Positions 1-6,695 are shown, numbered from the stretch's first letter. The stretch is DNA of 9,201 nucleotides from an uncultured Clostridium sp. (GCF_934754915.1 NZ_CAKVKB010000128.1:1-9201); one strand, 5' to 3'. The notes: a model not told the origin generated them from the sequence alone. Numbers and translations are program-made.

Positions 1-729
1 ATGATGACGTTGTGCAATTTCATCAGATAATGCAACAATAAGGCCTTCTATTGTTATATTTTCATTTTTTAAAACGTCATTATATTTATCATAAAATGTC
101 AAAGAAGATGTTTTATTTATATTTCTGCACTCTTCAGAACTTCCTCTAAATGTACATTTTGAATTTGGCTCATCATAAAATCTGCATTTTTTATATTTTA
201 AACTACTATGATTTAACATTCCCCATAATGTATATTTAGTTAAATTTAATCCTTGTTTGGTATTATTGCAGCTTTCCAAATCTTTAACTACCCTAATACT
301 CTGCCAATTGTGTTTAAAACCTTTCTGATCATCACTTAAACATTGTTTATATTCAGTTCTTAATGCATCACAGCCACTCATAATATCATTTAATGTTCTT
401 TCACCTACATGTCCAAAAGGAGTATGTCCAATATCATGACCTAATGCAATTGCTTCTGTCAAAATCTCATTTAATCCTAAAGCTTTAGATATAGTCCTTG
501 CTATCTGAGCAACTTCTAAAGTATGAGATAATCTATTTCTAATATGATCATCTTCACTGCTTAGAAATACCTGAGTTTTTCCACTTAATCTTCTAAATGC
601 TCTTGAATAGAGTATTCTGTCCCTGTCTCTATCAAATTCACCTCTAAGCTCATGCTTTTCTTCTTTTGCAAATCTTTCAGTATTTTCCTCTTTTGCTCTA
701 AATAATTCACTTACTTTTTTATCTAACAT
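1..729 (-). CDS. dgt: dGTPase-like HD-domain triphosphohydrolase, 3' part beyond the window
   Basis: This is the N-terminal 243 codons of a deoxyguanosinetriphosphate triphosphohydrolase-like protein. The frame stays open to base 1, so the C-terminus lies outside the window. The family hydrolyses dNTPs, classically dGTP, to the nucleoside and triphosphate in the cytoplasm. Seen directly: the family signature RDRDRILYSRAFRRL (residues 34-48), then the HD metal site with H69 (SHTLE), H98-D99 in GHDIGHTPFGH, and D236 in ALSDEIAQRHH. The start is an ATG with AGGAGGGG 9 nt upstream. A stretch at about 178-203 carries three cysteines (C181, C192, C201), which looks like an insertion and is unusual. 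A 196-bp gap separates it from the PC4-like gene, so it may have its own promoter. Some dGTPases of this family defend against phage by depleting dGTP. The neighbouring restriction system makes that plausible here, but housekeeping nucleotide control is equally possible. Confidence 0.9.
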   Translation of the reverse strand, partial: MLDKKVSELFRAKEENTERFAKEEKHELRGEFDRDRDRILYSRAFRRLSGKTQVFLSSEDDHIRNRLSHTLEVAQIARTISKALGLNEILTEAIALGHDIGHTPFGHVGERTLNDIMSGCDALRTEYKQCLSDDQKGFKHNWQSIRVVKDLESCNNTKQGLNLTKYTLWGMLNHSSLKYKKCRFYDEPNSKCTFRGSSEECRNINKTSSLTFYDKYNDVLKNENITIEGLIVALSDEIAQRHH

Positions 730-925
730 GTTGTATAACCCCTCCTTTTTATTTATTGCTTACTTATACTATTAATAATATCTCGGTATTTTTATTTTAA
801 ATGTTTATACTATTTATTAAATATCATTACTATATATAAATTTAATGCTTACAATAAAATGTTCTTATTATTTTTTAAATATAATAGTCAATTATTCTGC
901 ACCCTAAAATTTTTTTCTACTTATA
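730..925. other. AT-rich intergenic gap before the dGTPase gene
   Basis: This stretch is almost entirely A and T and holds no credible ORF. The likely ribosome site of the dGTPase lies at 739-746 (AGGAGGGG on the minus strand). A TTGACT on the minus strand near 884-889 could be a -35 box, but no good -10 follows at 16-18 nt, so I do not call a promoter. The 10-mer TTATACTATT (plus strand) occurs at 764-773 and again at 805-814, 41 bp apart, with similar flanks. No convincing hairpin terminator follows the PC4-like gene. Confidence 0.5.
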
Positions 926-1147
926 TTAAATATCCATATTATTAAGCAATTCTTTTAGTTTCTTCAATTCATCAACACTTAATGTTACACCCTTGCCCAT
1001 ATTTTCATGTTGTGGAGCCCAGTCTCTCAAATCATATTTTGCTTCTTTCCCATTCCATGATATTAGGTTTAATTCCTTAGTCCAGCCTTTTGATGATTCT
1101 GAAATTATGCCTACCTCGTCTTTTATTTCATATTTTATATCTGCCAA
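926..1147 (-). CDS. ydbC: YdbC-family PC4-like single-stranded nucleic-acid-binding protein
   Basis: This is a 73-residue protein of the bacterial PC4-like (YdbC) family, which forms small dimers that bind single-stranded DNA or RNA in the cytoplasm. The family core is clear: SSKGWTKELN (18-27), SWNGKEAKYDLRDW (30-43), P45, H47, and MGKG (50-53), followed by a C-terminal helix. The size is normal for the family. I place the start at TTG (1145-1147), giving MADIKYEIKD, which resembles how family members begin. The in-frame ATG at 1154-1156 would touch the Shine-Dalgarno directly and is unlikely. The gene lies 21 nt after the 240-residue unknown and shares its direction, so the two are probably co-transcribed with the upstream helicase. 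Pairing with a helicase suggests action on unwound strands, but that is inference. Confidence 0.85.
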   Translation of the reverse strand: MADIKYEIKDEVGIISESSKGWTKELNLISWNGKEAKYDLRDWAPQHENMGKGVTLSVDELKKLKELLNNMDI

Positions 1148-1156
1148 TAAAATCAT

Positions 1157-1162
1157 TCCTTT
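1157..1162 (-). promoter_or_regulatory. Ribosome binding site that selects a TTG start for the PC4-like gene
   Basis: AAAGGA on the minus strand abuts the ATG at 1154-1156 with no spacer. It lies 9 nt before the TTG at 1145-1147, which is ideal spacing. This favours the TTG start. Confidence 0.65.
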
Positions 1163-1168
1163 CTATAA

Positions 1169-1891
1169 TTAATGAAGCTCACTATAATCTGCCCTCAAAT
1201 AAATTTTAAAATCATTCATAGAAATCTTATATTCTCTTAATATATTCATTATAATATTTCTTATACTATTGGCACTATGATTAGTTGAAACAAATAAATC
1301 TATATTATCAATTTTCCTAGGTGCTCTCACTATATCATTTTTGTTATAAGCAAAATATGTCACTTTCTTACCATTCATTCTTTGATTATCAGGAAAACTC
1401 ATTATTATTTCTTTATTAATTTCTGAAACTGCATTGCAAGTCTGCAAAAGCATATCCTTCCAATCTCTCACATTATACTTTTTATTAAGTAGTTCAAAAG
1501 CTATAGGCCTTTTATGTGTAAAATCTTCATATAAAGTATGTTGAACATTGGAATCAACAACATAATCATTATAATTGGGAATTTCCCTTTCTTCCTTTTC
1601 TTCAGGACTTATAACATCATCATCCTGTCCATTAATATTCAGCATGTCCATAATCTCTTGAAGCTTTATAGCTATTTTATTTAACCTATTTTCTTTTTGT
1701 CTATATTCATCAGCTTTATCGAAATCTCTTTCTTTTTTAATTATTTCACCCGATTTTTCTTCAATAGTATCAATACTACTCTGTACAACATTTTCAAGAA
1801 GCTCTATTCCTTCCTTTAAATCATTTGCACATTTAGGAAAATTTCTGTTTATAAAATCACATAGTTCATTATCTAATAATTTTTCATCCAT
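1169..1891 (-). CDS. Unrecognised 240-residue protein with a coiled-coil, UVR-like N-terminal half
   Basis: I do not recognise a named family for this 240-residue protein. Residues 25-85 are strongly helical and charged. The piece ERDFDKADEYRQKENRL (54-70) resembles the UvrB/UvrC helical-hairpin (UVR) motif, though this is a weak likeness. An acidic linker (about 90-104) leads to a compact mixed domain (about 107-240). That domain has tryptophan and aromatic anchor points, including YEDFTHKRPIAFEL (121-134), RDWKDMLL (142-149), a basic stretch RAPRKI (189-194), SANSIRNIIMNIL (206-218) and a C-terminal FKIYLRADYSELH. No catalytic motif, signal peptide or membrane segment is visible. The start is an ATG with AAAGGAG 10 nt upstream. 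It begins 25 nt after the helicase stop and ends 21 nt before the PC4-like TTG, so it is the middle gene of a tight three-gene cluster. A role as partner or adaptor of the helicase is only inferred from position. Confidence 0.8.
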   Translation of the reverse strand: MDEKLLDNELCDFINRNFPKCANDLKEGIELLENVVQSSIDTIEEKSGEIIKKERDFDKADEYRQKENRLNKIAIKLQEIMDMLNINGQDDDVISPEEKEEREIPNYNDYVVDSNVQHTLYEDFTHKRPIAFELLNKKYNVRDWKDMLLQTCNAVSEINKEIIMSFPDNQRMNGKKVTYFAYNKNDIVRAPRKIDNIDLFVSTNHSANSIRNIIMNILREYKISMNDFKIYLRADYSELH

Positions 1892-1916
1892 ATAATTTTC
1901 ACTCCTTTACATCACA

Positions 1917-3650
1917 TTAATCTCTATATTCATCAGACTCATTATCCCAATAGTCTTTAAATCTCATATATGCCTGCTGTACGCCTAAATTATGTATATT
2001 ATCTGAAAAATCAATTATATTGCATTCTTCAGTTCCACCAAATCTAGTTCCACGTATACCTCGTCCTACAATTTGCTCATATAGTATATTGCTATTTATT
2101 GGCCTACAAATAACTATATTTTCAGTTTTAGGCGCATCAAATCCTGTTGTTAAAACACCATAATTAAACAGAAAATCTATGGTTCCTTCTGTAAACTGCT
2201 TTATAATTATTCTTCTTTCTGTTTTATTTGTATCTGAATCTATACATGCAGATTTCCTTCCAATAATGTTTAACATTGTTGATAGAAATTTAGCATGTTC
2301 TACTGTACAAGCATATACTAATGTTGGAGAATTTTTTTCGATCTTAAGTAATCTCTTTATTATAAGAGCATTTCTATTATTATCTGAAGCTAGTTTCTTT
2401 AAATGAGATTGTGAATACTCACCATTTTCTTCTAGATCTTTGATTTCTTCATCTGTTAACGTATATTCAATGTTAGACTTATATACAATATGATTAACTT
2501 TAGATAAGTATTTATGTTCTTTAAAATATTCAAGAGGGTTTGAAGAATATTTTTCATCATCCTCAAATTCAGGTGTAATTAAATTTTCTTGAAATCTATC
2601 CACTAATTTTCCAACAACATCATCAGAAATAATAGTATTACGTCCTGGTGTTGCCGATAATCCGCATACTGGAAATAATTTATTATTAGTTAATTCTTCA
2701 GCTTTTTTAAATAATACATCATACATATGAGATGAAGCTCTATGCGCTTCATCTATGATTATTGCACCAGTATTAGATAATATTTTTTTGATTGCAGAAT
2801 CGTCATTTTTGATTCTATTATAAATTTTATTAATACTTGCAACAACAACTCCACCATGTAAATCTTCTGCATCCATTTCATATTTTGAAAAGTATCTATA
2901 AATAGTTAATGGCAGAATAAACTCTCTGCTGCTCCACATCTGTTCAATACAGCTTATACATTGTTCACAAAGTTCTTCACTTTGTGCAATCCAGACCATA
3001 TATTTTTCTTCTTCAAATCTTTGTTGCATCCAGTCTAAAAAACCTTCAACTGCAACTCTTGTTTTTCCTCCTCCAGTAGGAAGGGAAATCATACACCTTG
3101 TTTTATCTTCCTGTAATCTTAAAATACTCAATAACTTCTCTTTGATTTTTATCTGGTATTCTACTAAGTCAGGAACTTTTCTTCTAGGCTCTATTGTTTC
3201 TATAGATTGCTTTGTATTTTCTTTTTTTGTTGCAATTCCAGCTAGTATAATAGGAAAACCTGCTTCTTTTATAAAATCATTAGCCCATAATTGACCCGAT
3301 ACCCAGTTTTTTTTACTCAAAGGTTTTCTCATATATGATGCAGTTGTTATATTTGCTCCTTTAGATGGATATTTATTATATAACTTTATAATTTGTTCAT
3401 CTGAAAGTTTGTCCAATATTTTCTTTCTTAATTCTTTGTTAGAGAATAAATTTAATCCTTCCCTAATTACTAATAATCTGCATAAAGTTTCTCTGGTTGT
3501 TTCAATATTATTCATGTTTAATATAAATTCAGATTCTTTTTTTGACTTTTTATCTAATAACTTATTCAACATATTAGTTGATATATTATATTTATCAATC
3601 AACAATCTTACTGTATCTTCAATTTCAGCTTCTGTTAATGTATAACGCAT
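1917..3650 (-). CDS. DEAH-type superfamily 2 helicase with a novel-looking N-terminal domain
   Basis: This is a 577-residue ATP-dependent SF2 helicase or translocase. The motifs are complete: Walker A LPTGGGKT (190-197), motif Ia around WIAQSEEL (220-227), DEAH (300-303), SATP (332-335), TTGFDAP (501-507) and QIVGRGIR (526-533). All residues needed for ATP hydrolysis appear intact. The layout is like the ResIII/type I HsdR motor, but no nuclease motif is seen. Residues 1-160 form a helical N-terminal region of unknown function that includes WVSGQLWANDFIKEAGFP (116-133). Three cysteines, C228, C231 and C234, lie in the helix after motif Ia. The start is an ATG with AAGAGGAG 11 nt upstream. A 147-bp gap with inverted repeats separates it from hsdS, so it probably has its own expression unit leading the unknown gene and the PC4-like gene. 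The substrate is unknown. A defence or DNA-repair role is inferred from neighbours. Confidence 0.88.
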   Translation of the reverse strand: MRYTLTEAEIEDTVRLLIDKYNISTNMLNKLLDKKSKKESEFILNMNNIETTRETLCRLLVIREGLNLFSNKELRKKILDKLSDEQIIKLYNKYPSKGANITTASYMRKPLSKKNWVSGQLWANDFIKEAGFPIILAGIATKKENTKQSIETIEPRRKVPDLVEYQIKIKEKLLSILRLQEDKTRCMISLPTGGGKTRVAVEGFLDWMQQRFEEEKYMVWIAQSEELCEQCISCIEQMWSSREFILPLTIYRYFSKYEMDAEDLHGGVVVASINKIYNRIKNDDSAIKKILSNTGAIIIDEAHRASSHMYDVLFKKAEELTNNKLFPVCGLSATPGRNTIISDDVVGKLVDRFQENLITPEFEDDEKYSSNPLEYFKEHKYLSKVNHIVYKSNIEYTLTDEEIKDLEENGEYSQSHLKKLASDNNRNALIIKRLLKIEKNSPTLVYACTVEHAKFLSTMLNIIGRKSACIDSDTNKTERRIIIKQFTEGTIDFLFNYGVLTTGFDAPKTENIVICRPINSNILYEQIVGRGIRGTRFGGTEECNIIDFSDNIHNLGVQQAYMRFKDYWDNESDEYRD

Positions 3651-3696
3651 ATTAATTAATACTCCTCTTCTTTTTATTTGTACATTTTATTTTATG

Positions 3697-3724
3697 AGTT
3701 AAGTTCTATTTATTTGACTTAACT
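3697..3724. repeat. Inverted repeat upstream of the helicase gene
   Basis: AGTTAAGT (3697-3704) and ACTTAACT (3717-3724) form perfect 8-bp arms around a 12-nt spacer. The repeat lies 47-74 bp upstream of the helicase start codon, where a regulator could bind or a 5'-leader hairpin could form. No regulator gene is present in the window. Confidence 0.5.
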
Positions 3725-3735
3725 TCACAATAAGT

Positions 3736-3750
3736 ATATTTGACAAATAT
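3736..3750. repeat. 15-bp palindrome upstream of the helicase gene
   Basis: ATATTTG-A-CAAATAT is perfectly symmetrical around one central base. It lies between the hsdS 3' hairpin and the other inverted repeat. It could be an operator half-site pair. It also contains a TTGTCA on the minus strand that resembles a -35 box, but no good -10 follows. Confidence 0.4.
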
Positions 3751-3751
3751 T

Positions 3752-3790
3752 TAGCTCCTTTTGATATATAAATAATATCAAAAAGAGCTA
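3752..3790 (-). terminator. Strong hairpin just after hsdS, probable transcription end or 3' stabiliser
   Basis: Two 16-nt arms (3752-3767 and 3775-3790) pair with one wobble G-U on the minus-strand transcript, with a 7-nt loop. The hairpin begins 7 nt after the hsdS stop codon. The tail on the minus strand (AATATTTGTC) is only partly U-rich, so termination may be incomplete. The position after the last hsd gene supports an operon boundary here. Confidence 0.65.
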
Positions 3791-3797
3791 TGCTATT

Positions 3798-5177
3798 TTA
3801 TTTAATTAATTGCTTACAATATGGAAGTAGTTCTTCTATTTTTGCTACTATACGCTTTTGTTCTTCTAGTGGTGGTAAAGGAATTAATTGATTTTTTACT
3901 ACTTCTCCAGTTATTGCAACAAATGTTGTTCCTGTAGCTTTTTTAATAAAATCATTTTTTAAAGCTCTTAAAAAATATAGTATAAACTTTTCACTAATTC
4001 CATTAAATCCTTTGATTGCACACAGACCTCTTCCTATGCATATTTCTCTATCAACAATATTAGCAATTCCAACAGGTGCTCTAACACATAATAATACAGA
4101 GTTAGCTTCAGCTATTTTAGTTGGCTTAGTGGTAAATTGATTTGATTTTTTTATATAATCCACTCCAAAAAATACCTTTCCTTGATGAAATTCTACTCCT
4201 TCATTTCCATCAAAAACGCTATCTCCCTTAGGTGATTGTCCCATAACTACTCTAAACACATCTCCAAGTCTCACCCACTTCCAATTCTCAGGAATTTCAA
4301 AAGGAATCTCCTCTTCAGTAATTTCAGGGAGTGGCTTTTCTTTCTTTATCTTTTTCTCTTTAATAAGTTTTTCTTTTTCTTCTTGAATCTGATTATATAA
4401 TTCTTCTGCTGTTCCTTCTTCTGCTCGCTGTTCTACAAGCTTTCCTTGAATGGCATATTGTAAAATTGATTTCTGCATATCTTCTGGAAACTTTTTATTT
4501 AAAGCTTCTACTTTAGTGTATGCTTTATCATATTGCTCTATATATGGCATTAATTCTTCTATTTTTGCTACTATACGTTTTTGCTCTTCTAATGGTGCGA
4601 GTGAAAATAATAATGGATATATTTTTTTCCCAGATACAACTGGTTGTGCTGTAGCATTATTATTTTTTCCAAGCTTCATATGACGCAACATATAAACTAA
4701 AAATTCTCTATTAATATATTTTTCAGGATATGTTGTTATAAACGCATTATCAGTAATCCATGCTTTATTTTCTGTTATATGAACACTCCCACAATAAAAT
4801 CCAACTCTCCCTATTACTACAGTTTCTTTACATACAAGATATTTATCATGATATCCTGTTATTCCATTTCCACCATATACAGGAATACTTCCGCCCTTCA
4901 TTTGCTTAGAAGTCAGTCCTTTACCTGATTCAATTGAAATTATATTGCCAAGTCTCACCCACTCCCAGCTTTCAGGAATTTCAAAAGGAATTTCTTCTTC
5001 AGTAATTTTAGGGAGAGGTTTTTCCTTATTTATTTTCTTTTCCTTAATAAGTTGTTCTTTTTCTGCCTTTATCTTTTCTATAAGTTCTTTAGCTGTCCCT
5101 TCTTCTGCTCTTTGCTCTACAAGTTTCCCTTGAATAGCAAGCTGAAGTATACTGTTTTTTAAATCCTGTCCGTTCAT
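3798..5177 (-). CDS. hsdS: Type I restriction-modification specificity subunit HsdS
   Basis: This is a 459-residue DNA-recognition subunit that directs both methylation and cleavage to a bipartite target. It has two half-size modules. TRD1 spans roughly 71-195 and begins at SWEWVRLGNI. TRD2 spans roughly 299-435 and begins at NWKWVRLGDV. Each TRD is followed by the conserved PLEEQKRIVAKIEEL helix (195-209 and 436-450). A charged Lys/Glu-rich helical segment precedes each TRD (about 8-70 and 236-298), and these two segments are nearly identical without gaps at a 228-residue offset. The start is an ATG with GGAGG 8 nt upstream. The TTG at 5190-5192 is part of that Shine-Dalgarno region and is rejected as a start. 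hsdS begins 1 nt after the hsdM stop, so translation is coupled. The frame is intact and no second or inverted hsdS copy is present. The recognition sequence cannot be read from the protein. Confidence 0.95.
   Translation of the reverse strand: MNGQDLKNSILQLAIQGKLVEQRAEEGTAKELIEKIKAEKEQLIKEKKINKEKPLPKITEEEIPFEIPESWEWVRLGNIISIESGKGLTSKQMKGGSIPVYGGNGITGYHDKYLVCKETVVIGRVGFYCGSVHITENKAWITDNAFITTYPEKYINREFLVYMLRHMKLGKNNNATAQPVVSGKKIYPLLFSLAPLEEQKRIVAKIEELMPYIEQYDKAYTKVEALNKKFPEDMQKSILQYAIQGKLVEQRAEEGTAEELYNQIQEEKEKLIKEKKIKKEKPLPEITEEEIPFEIPENWKWVRLGDVFRVVMGQSPKGDSVFDGNEGVEFHQGKVFFGVDYIKKSNQFTTKPTKIAEANSVLLCVRAPVGIANIVDREICIGRGLCAIKGFNGISEKFILYFLRALKNDFIKKATGTTFVAITGEVVKNQLIPLPPLEEQKRIVAKIEELLPYCKQLIK
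3820..3873. repeat. hsdS conserved-helix repeat, copy after TRD2
   Basis: This encodes the C-terminal PLEEQKRIVAKIEEL block and pairs with 4543-4596 at a 723-nt offset. A 24-nt run at 3831-3854 is identical to 4554-4577. Confidence 0.8.
4264..4475. repeat. hsdS internal direct repeat, central copy
   Basis: This encodes the central conserved segment that ends at the start of TRD2. It matches 4948-5159 at a constant offset of 684 nt (228 codons) with no gap. The shared CCAAGTCTCACCCACT at the 3' boundary on this strand is identical in both copies. Confidence 0.8.
4543..4596. repeat. hsdS conserved-helix repeat, copy after TRD1
   Basis: This is the partner of 3820-3873. It encodes the PLEEQKRIVAKIEEL block that follows TRD1. 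Together with the longer repeats it brackets TRD1 and TRD2 with homologous DNA. Confidence 0.8.
4948..5159. repeat. hsdS internal direct repeat, N-terminal copy
   Basis: This encodes the N-terminal conserved segment (SILQLAIQGKLVEQRAEEGT and following) ending at the start of TRD1. It is the partner of 4264-4475. Confidence 0.8.
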
Positions 5178-5178
5178 C

Positions 5179-6648
5179 TTAATTACCTCCAAGCATAGAA
5201 GTAATTTTTTCTAATACATGGTCTATTTCAGCATTTAAAAAAGCTCTCTTTTCCTGATACTGGCTTATAATCTCCATTGGCTCTAATATTTCTTCTTCTT
5301 CATGTGGAAAACCACATAAATCAAGATTATATCCTAATGATTCAATTTCTTCTGCTGAATATTTCTTAGCCTTAGGGAATCCATCCACCTCTATTTCTTC
5401 CCTGTTATCCCACCAATCTAATACTAAATTAAAATGTTCCAGTTTCATTGGCTTTGTCTTTGAAAAATTCTTATATCCTTGAGGCATGTCCAAACGATAG
5501 AACCATGTTTCTTCTGTTGGATGCGTATTATCAAAGAATAATATATTTGTTGTTATAGATGTATATGGTGCAAATACACTGTGTGGAAGTCTTATTATTG
5601 TATGAAGATTAAATTCACTAATAAGTTTCTTTTTTATATTAACCTTTGCATTATCTGTTCCAAATAAGAATCCATCTGGAAGGATAATTGCACATCTTCC
5701 ATTTGTATTAAGTCGGAACATTATTATGTTCATAAATAAATCTGCTGTTTCTGAACTTTTTAAATCACTTGGGAAATTCGATTTTACACTTTCCTTTTCA
5801 TTTCCACCATATGGAGGATTCATAAGTACAACATCATATTTTTCCATATGTCTGTATTCTTTATAATCAGTTTCTAATGTATTTCCATGAATTATATCTG
5901 GATTATCAATATCATGAAGAAGCATATTTGTAACACATAAAATATGAGGCAATGCTTTCTTTTCAACTCCATGAACTGAATTATTGTATATCTCCCTTTT
6001 TTCAAGAGAATTACCAACCTGCTCATCTAAAACATTAAGAGCAGATACTAAAAATCCTCCTGTACCACATGCAAAATCTGCGATTTTTTCTCCTAATACA
6101 GGCTTTATAACTTTAACCATAAAATCTGTTACTGCTCTAGGTGTATAGAATTCCCCTGCATTTCCTGCACTCTGAAGATCTTTTAGGAAGGATTCGTATA
6201 TAGTTCCAAATGCATGTCTTTCTTCATATTCAGTAAAATCAATTTCATCAATAATGTTTATAACTTGACGAAGAAGTATCCCATCTTTTTGATAGTTGTT
6301 AGCATCTTCAAATGCATATTTAACTATTATCTTGCTCATTGGCATTTCTTCATCTATTTCAACATTTTTAAGGATAGGAAACAACTTATTATTAACAAAA
6401 TCCAGTAATGCATCACCTGTAAGTGCTTTTCCATCTTTCTCATCTATAGCCCAGTCTCTCCATTTAAGTCCTTCTGGAATTATTGATTCATACTCATCAT
6501 CATATAGTTCCCATTCTTCTTCCTTTGCATCATAAATCTTTAAGAATAAAATCCATACTATCTGTTCTATTCTTTGTGCATCACCATTTATTCCTGCATC
6601 ATTTCTCATTACATCCTGAATTCTTTTAACAAAACTTGTTATAGCCAT
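5179..6648 (-). CDS. hsdM: Type I restriction-modification DNA adenine methyltransferase HsdM
   Basis: This is a 489-residue N6-adenine methyltransferase. With HsdS it methylates host target sites (M2S1), and with HsdR it forms the restriction complex. An N-terminal helical HsdM_N domain (about 5-140) precedes the catalytic domain. AGEFYTPRAV (164-173) is the motif X region, DFACGTGGF (191-199) is SAM-binding motif I, and NPPYGG (277-282) is catalytic motif IV, typical of adenine-N6 enzymes. The length is normal for the type IB (EcoAI/EcoEI-like) group. The C-terminal part (about 430-489) is charged and helical, as expected for contact with HsdS. The ATG has only a weak ribosome site (AGGT about 10 nt upstream). 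It follows hsdR after 47 nt with no terminator seen and runs into hsdS. All key residues are present, so it is probably active. Confidence 0.96.
   Translation of the reverse strand: MAITSFVKRIQDVMRNDAGINGDAQRIEQIVWILFLKIYDAKEEEWELYDDEYESIIPEGLKWRDWAIDEKDGKALTGDALLDFVNNKLFPILKNVEIDEEMPMSKIIVKYAFEDANNYQKDGILLRQVINIIDEIDFTEYEERHAFGTIYESFLKDLQSAGNAGEFYTPRAVTDFMVKVIKPVLGEKIADFACGTGGFLVSALNVLDEQVGNSLEKREIYNNSVHGVEKKALPHILCVTNMLLHDIDNPDIIHGNTLETDYKEYRHMEKYDVVLMNPPYGGNEKESVKSNFPSDLKSSETADLFMNIIMFRLNTNGRCAIILPDGFLFGTDNAKVNIKKKLISEFNLHTIIRLPHSVFAPYTSITTNILFFDNTHPTEETWFYRLDMPQGYKNFSKTKPMKLEHFNLVLDWWDNREEIEVDGFPKAKKYSAEEIESLGYNLDLCGFPHEEEEILEPMEIISQYQEKRAFLNAEIDHVLEKITSMLGGN
5186..5190 (-). promoter_or_regulatory. 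Ribosome binding site of hsdS inside the end of hsdM
   Basis: GGAGG on the minus strand lies within the final glycine codons of hsdM and 8 nt before the hsdS ATG (5175-5177). The hsdM TAA and the hsdS ATG are separated by a single base. This fixes the hsdS start and implies translational coupling. Confidence 0.85.
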
Positions 6649-6695
6649 TTTTAAATCTACCTGCTTTCATTATTTTGAATTTATATCTACTGTCT

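Noticed and set aside
2179..2406. 75-codon plus-strand open frame with hydrophobic residues
   Set aside because: It is antisense to the helicase motor domain, with no ribosome site or family signature. The hydrophobic look comes from T-rich complement codons.
3741..3746. TTGTCA on the minus strand as the -35 of a helicase promoter
   Set aside because: At 16-18 nt spacing only GTTAAG or TTAAGT-like hexamers follow, which are poor -10 boxes, so no promoter was called.
3820..5159. CRISPR-like repeats
   Set aside because: The repeats are two-copy coding segments of HsdS with protein-level conservation, not short regular repeats with unique spacers.
3798..5177. Phase-variable hsdS driven by inversion or slippage
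   Set aside because: The internal repeats are direct, not inverted. There is no second hsdS, no recombinase gene and no simple-sequence tract at the start of the gene in this window.
5178..5192. TTG at 5190-5192 as the start of hsdS
   Set aside because: The TTG is immediately followed by the GGAGG Shine-Dalgarno, which instead serves the ATG at 5175-5177. HsdS then begins MNGQDLKNS.
6214..6535. Overlapping plus-strand open frames opposite hsdM
   Set aside because: They overlap each other and the well-supported hsdM coding strand, so they are shadows.
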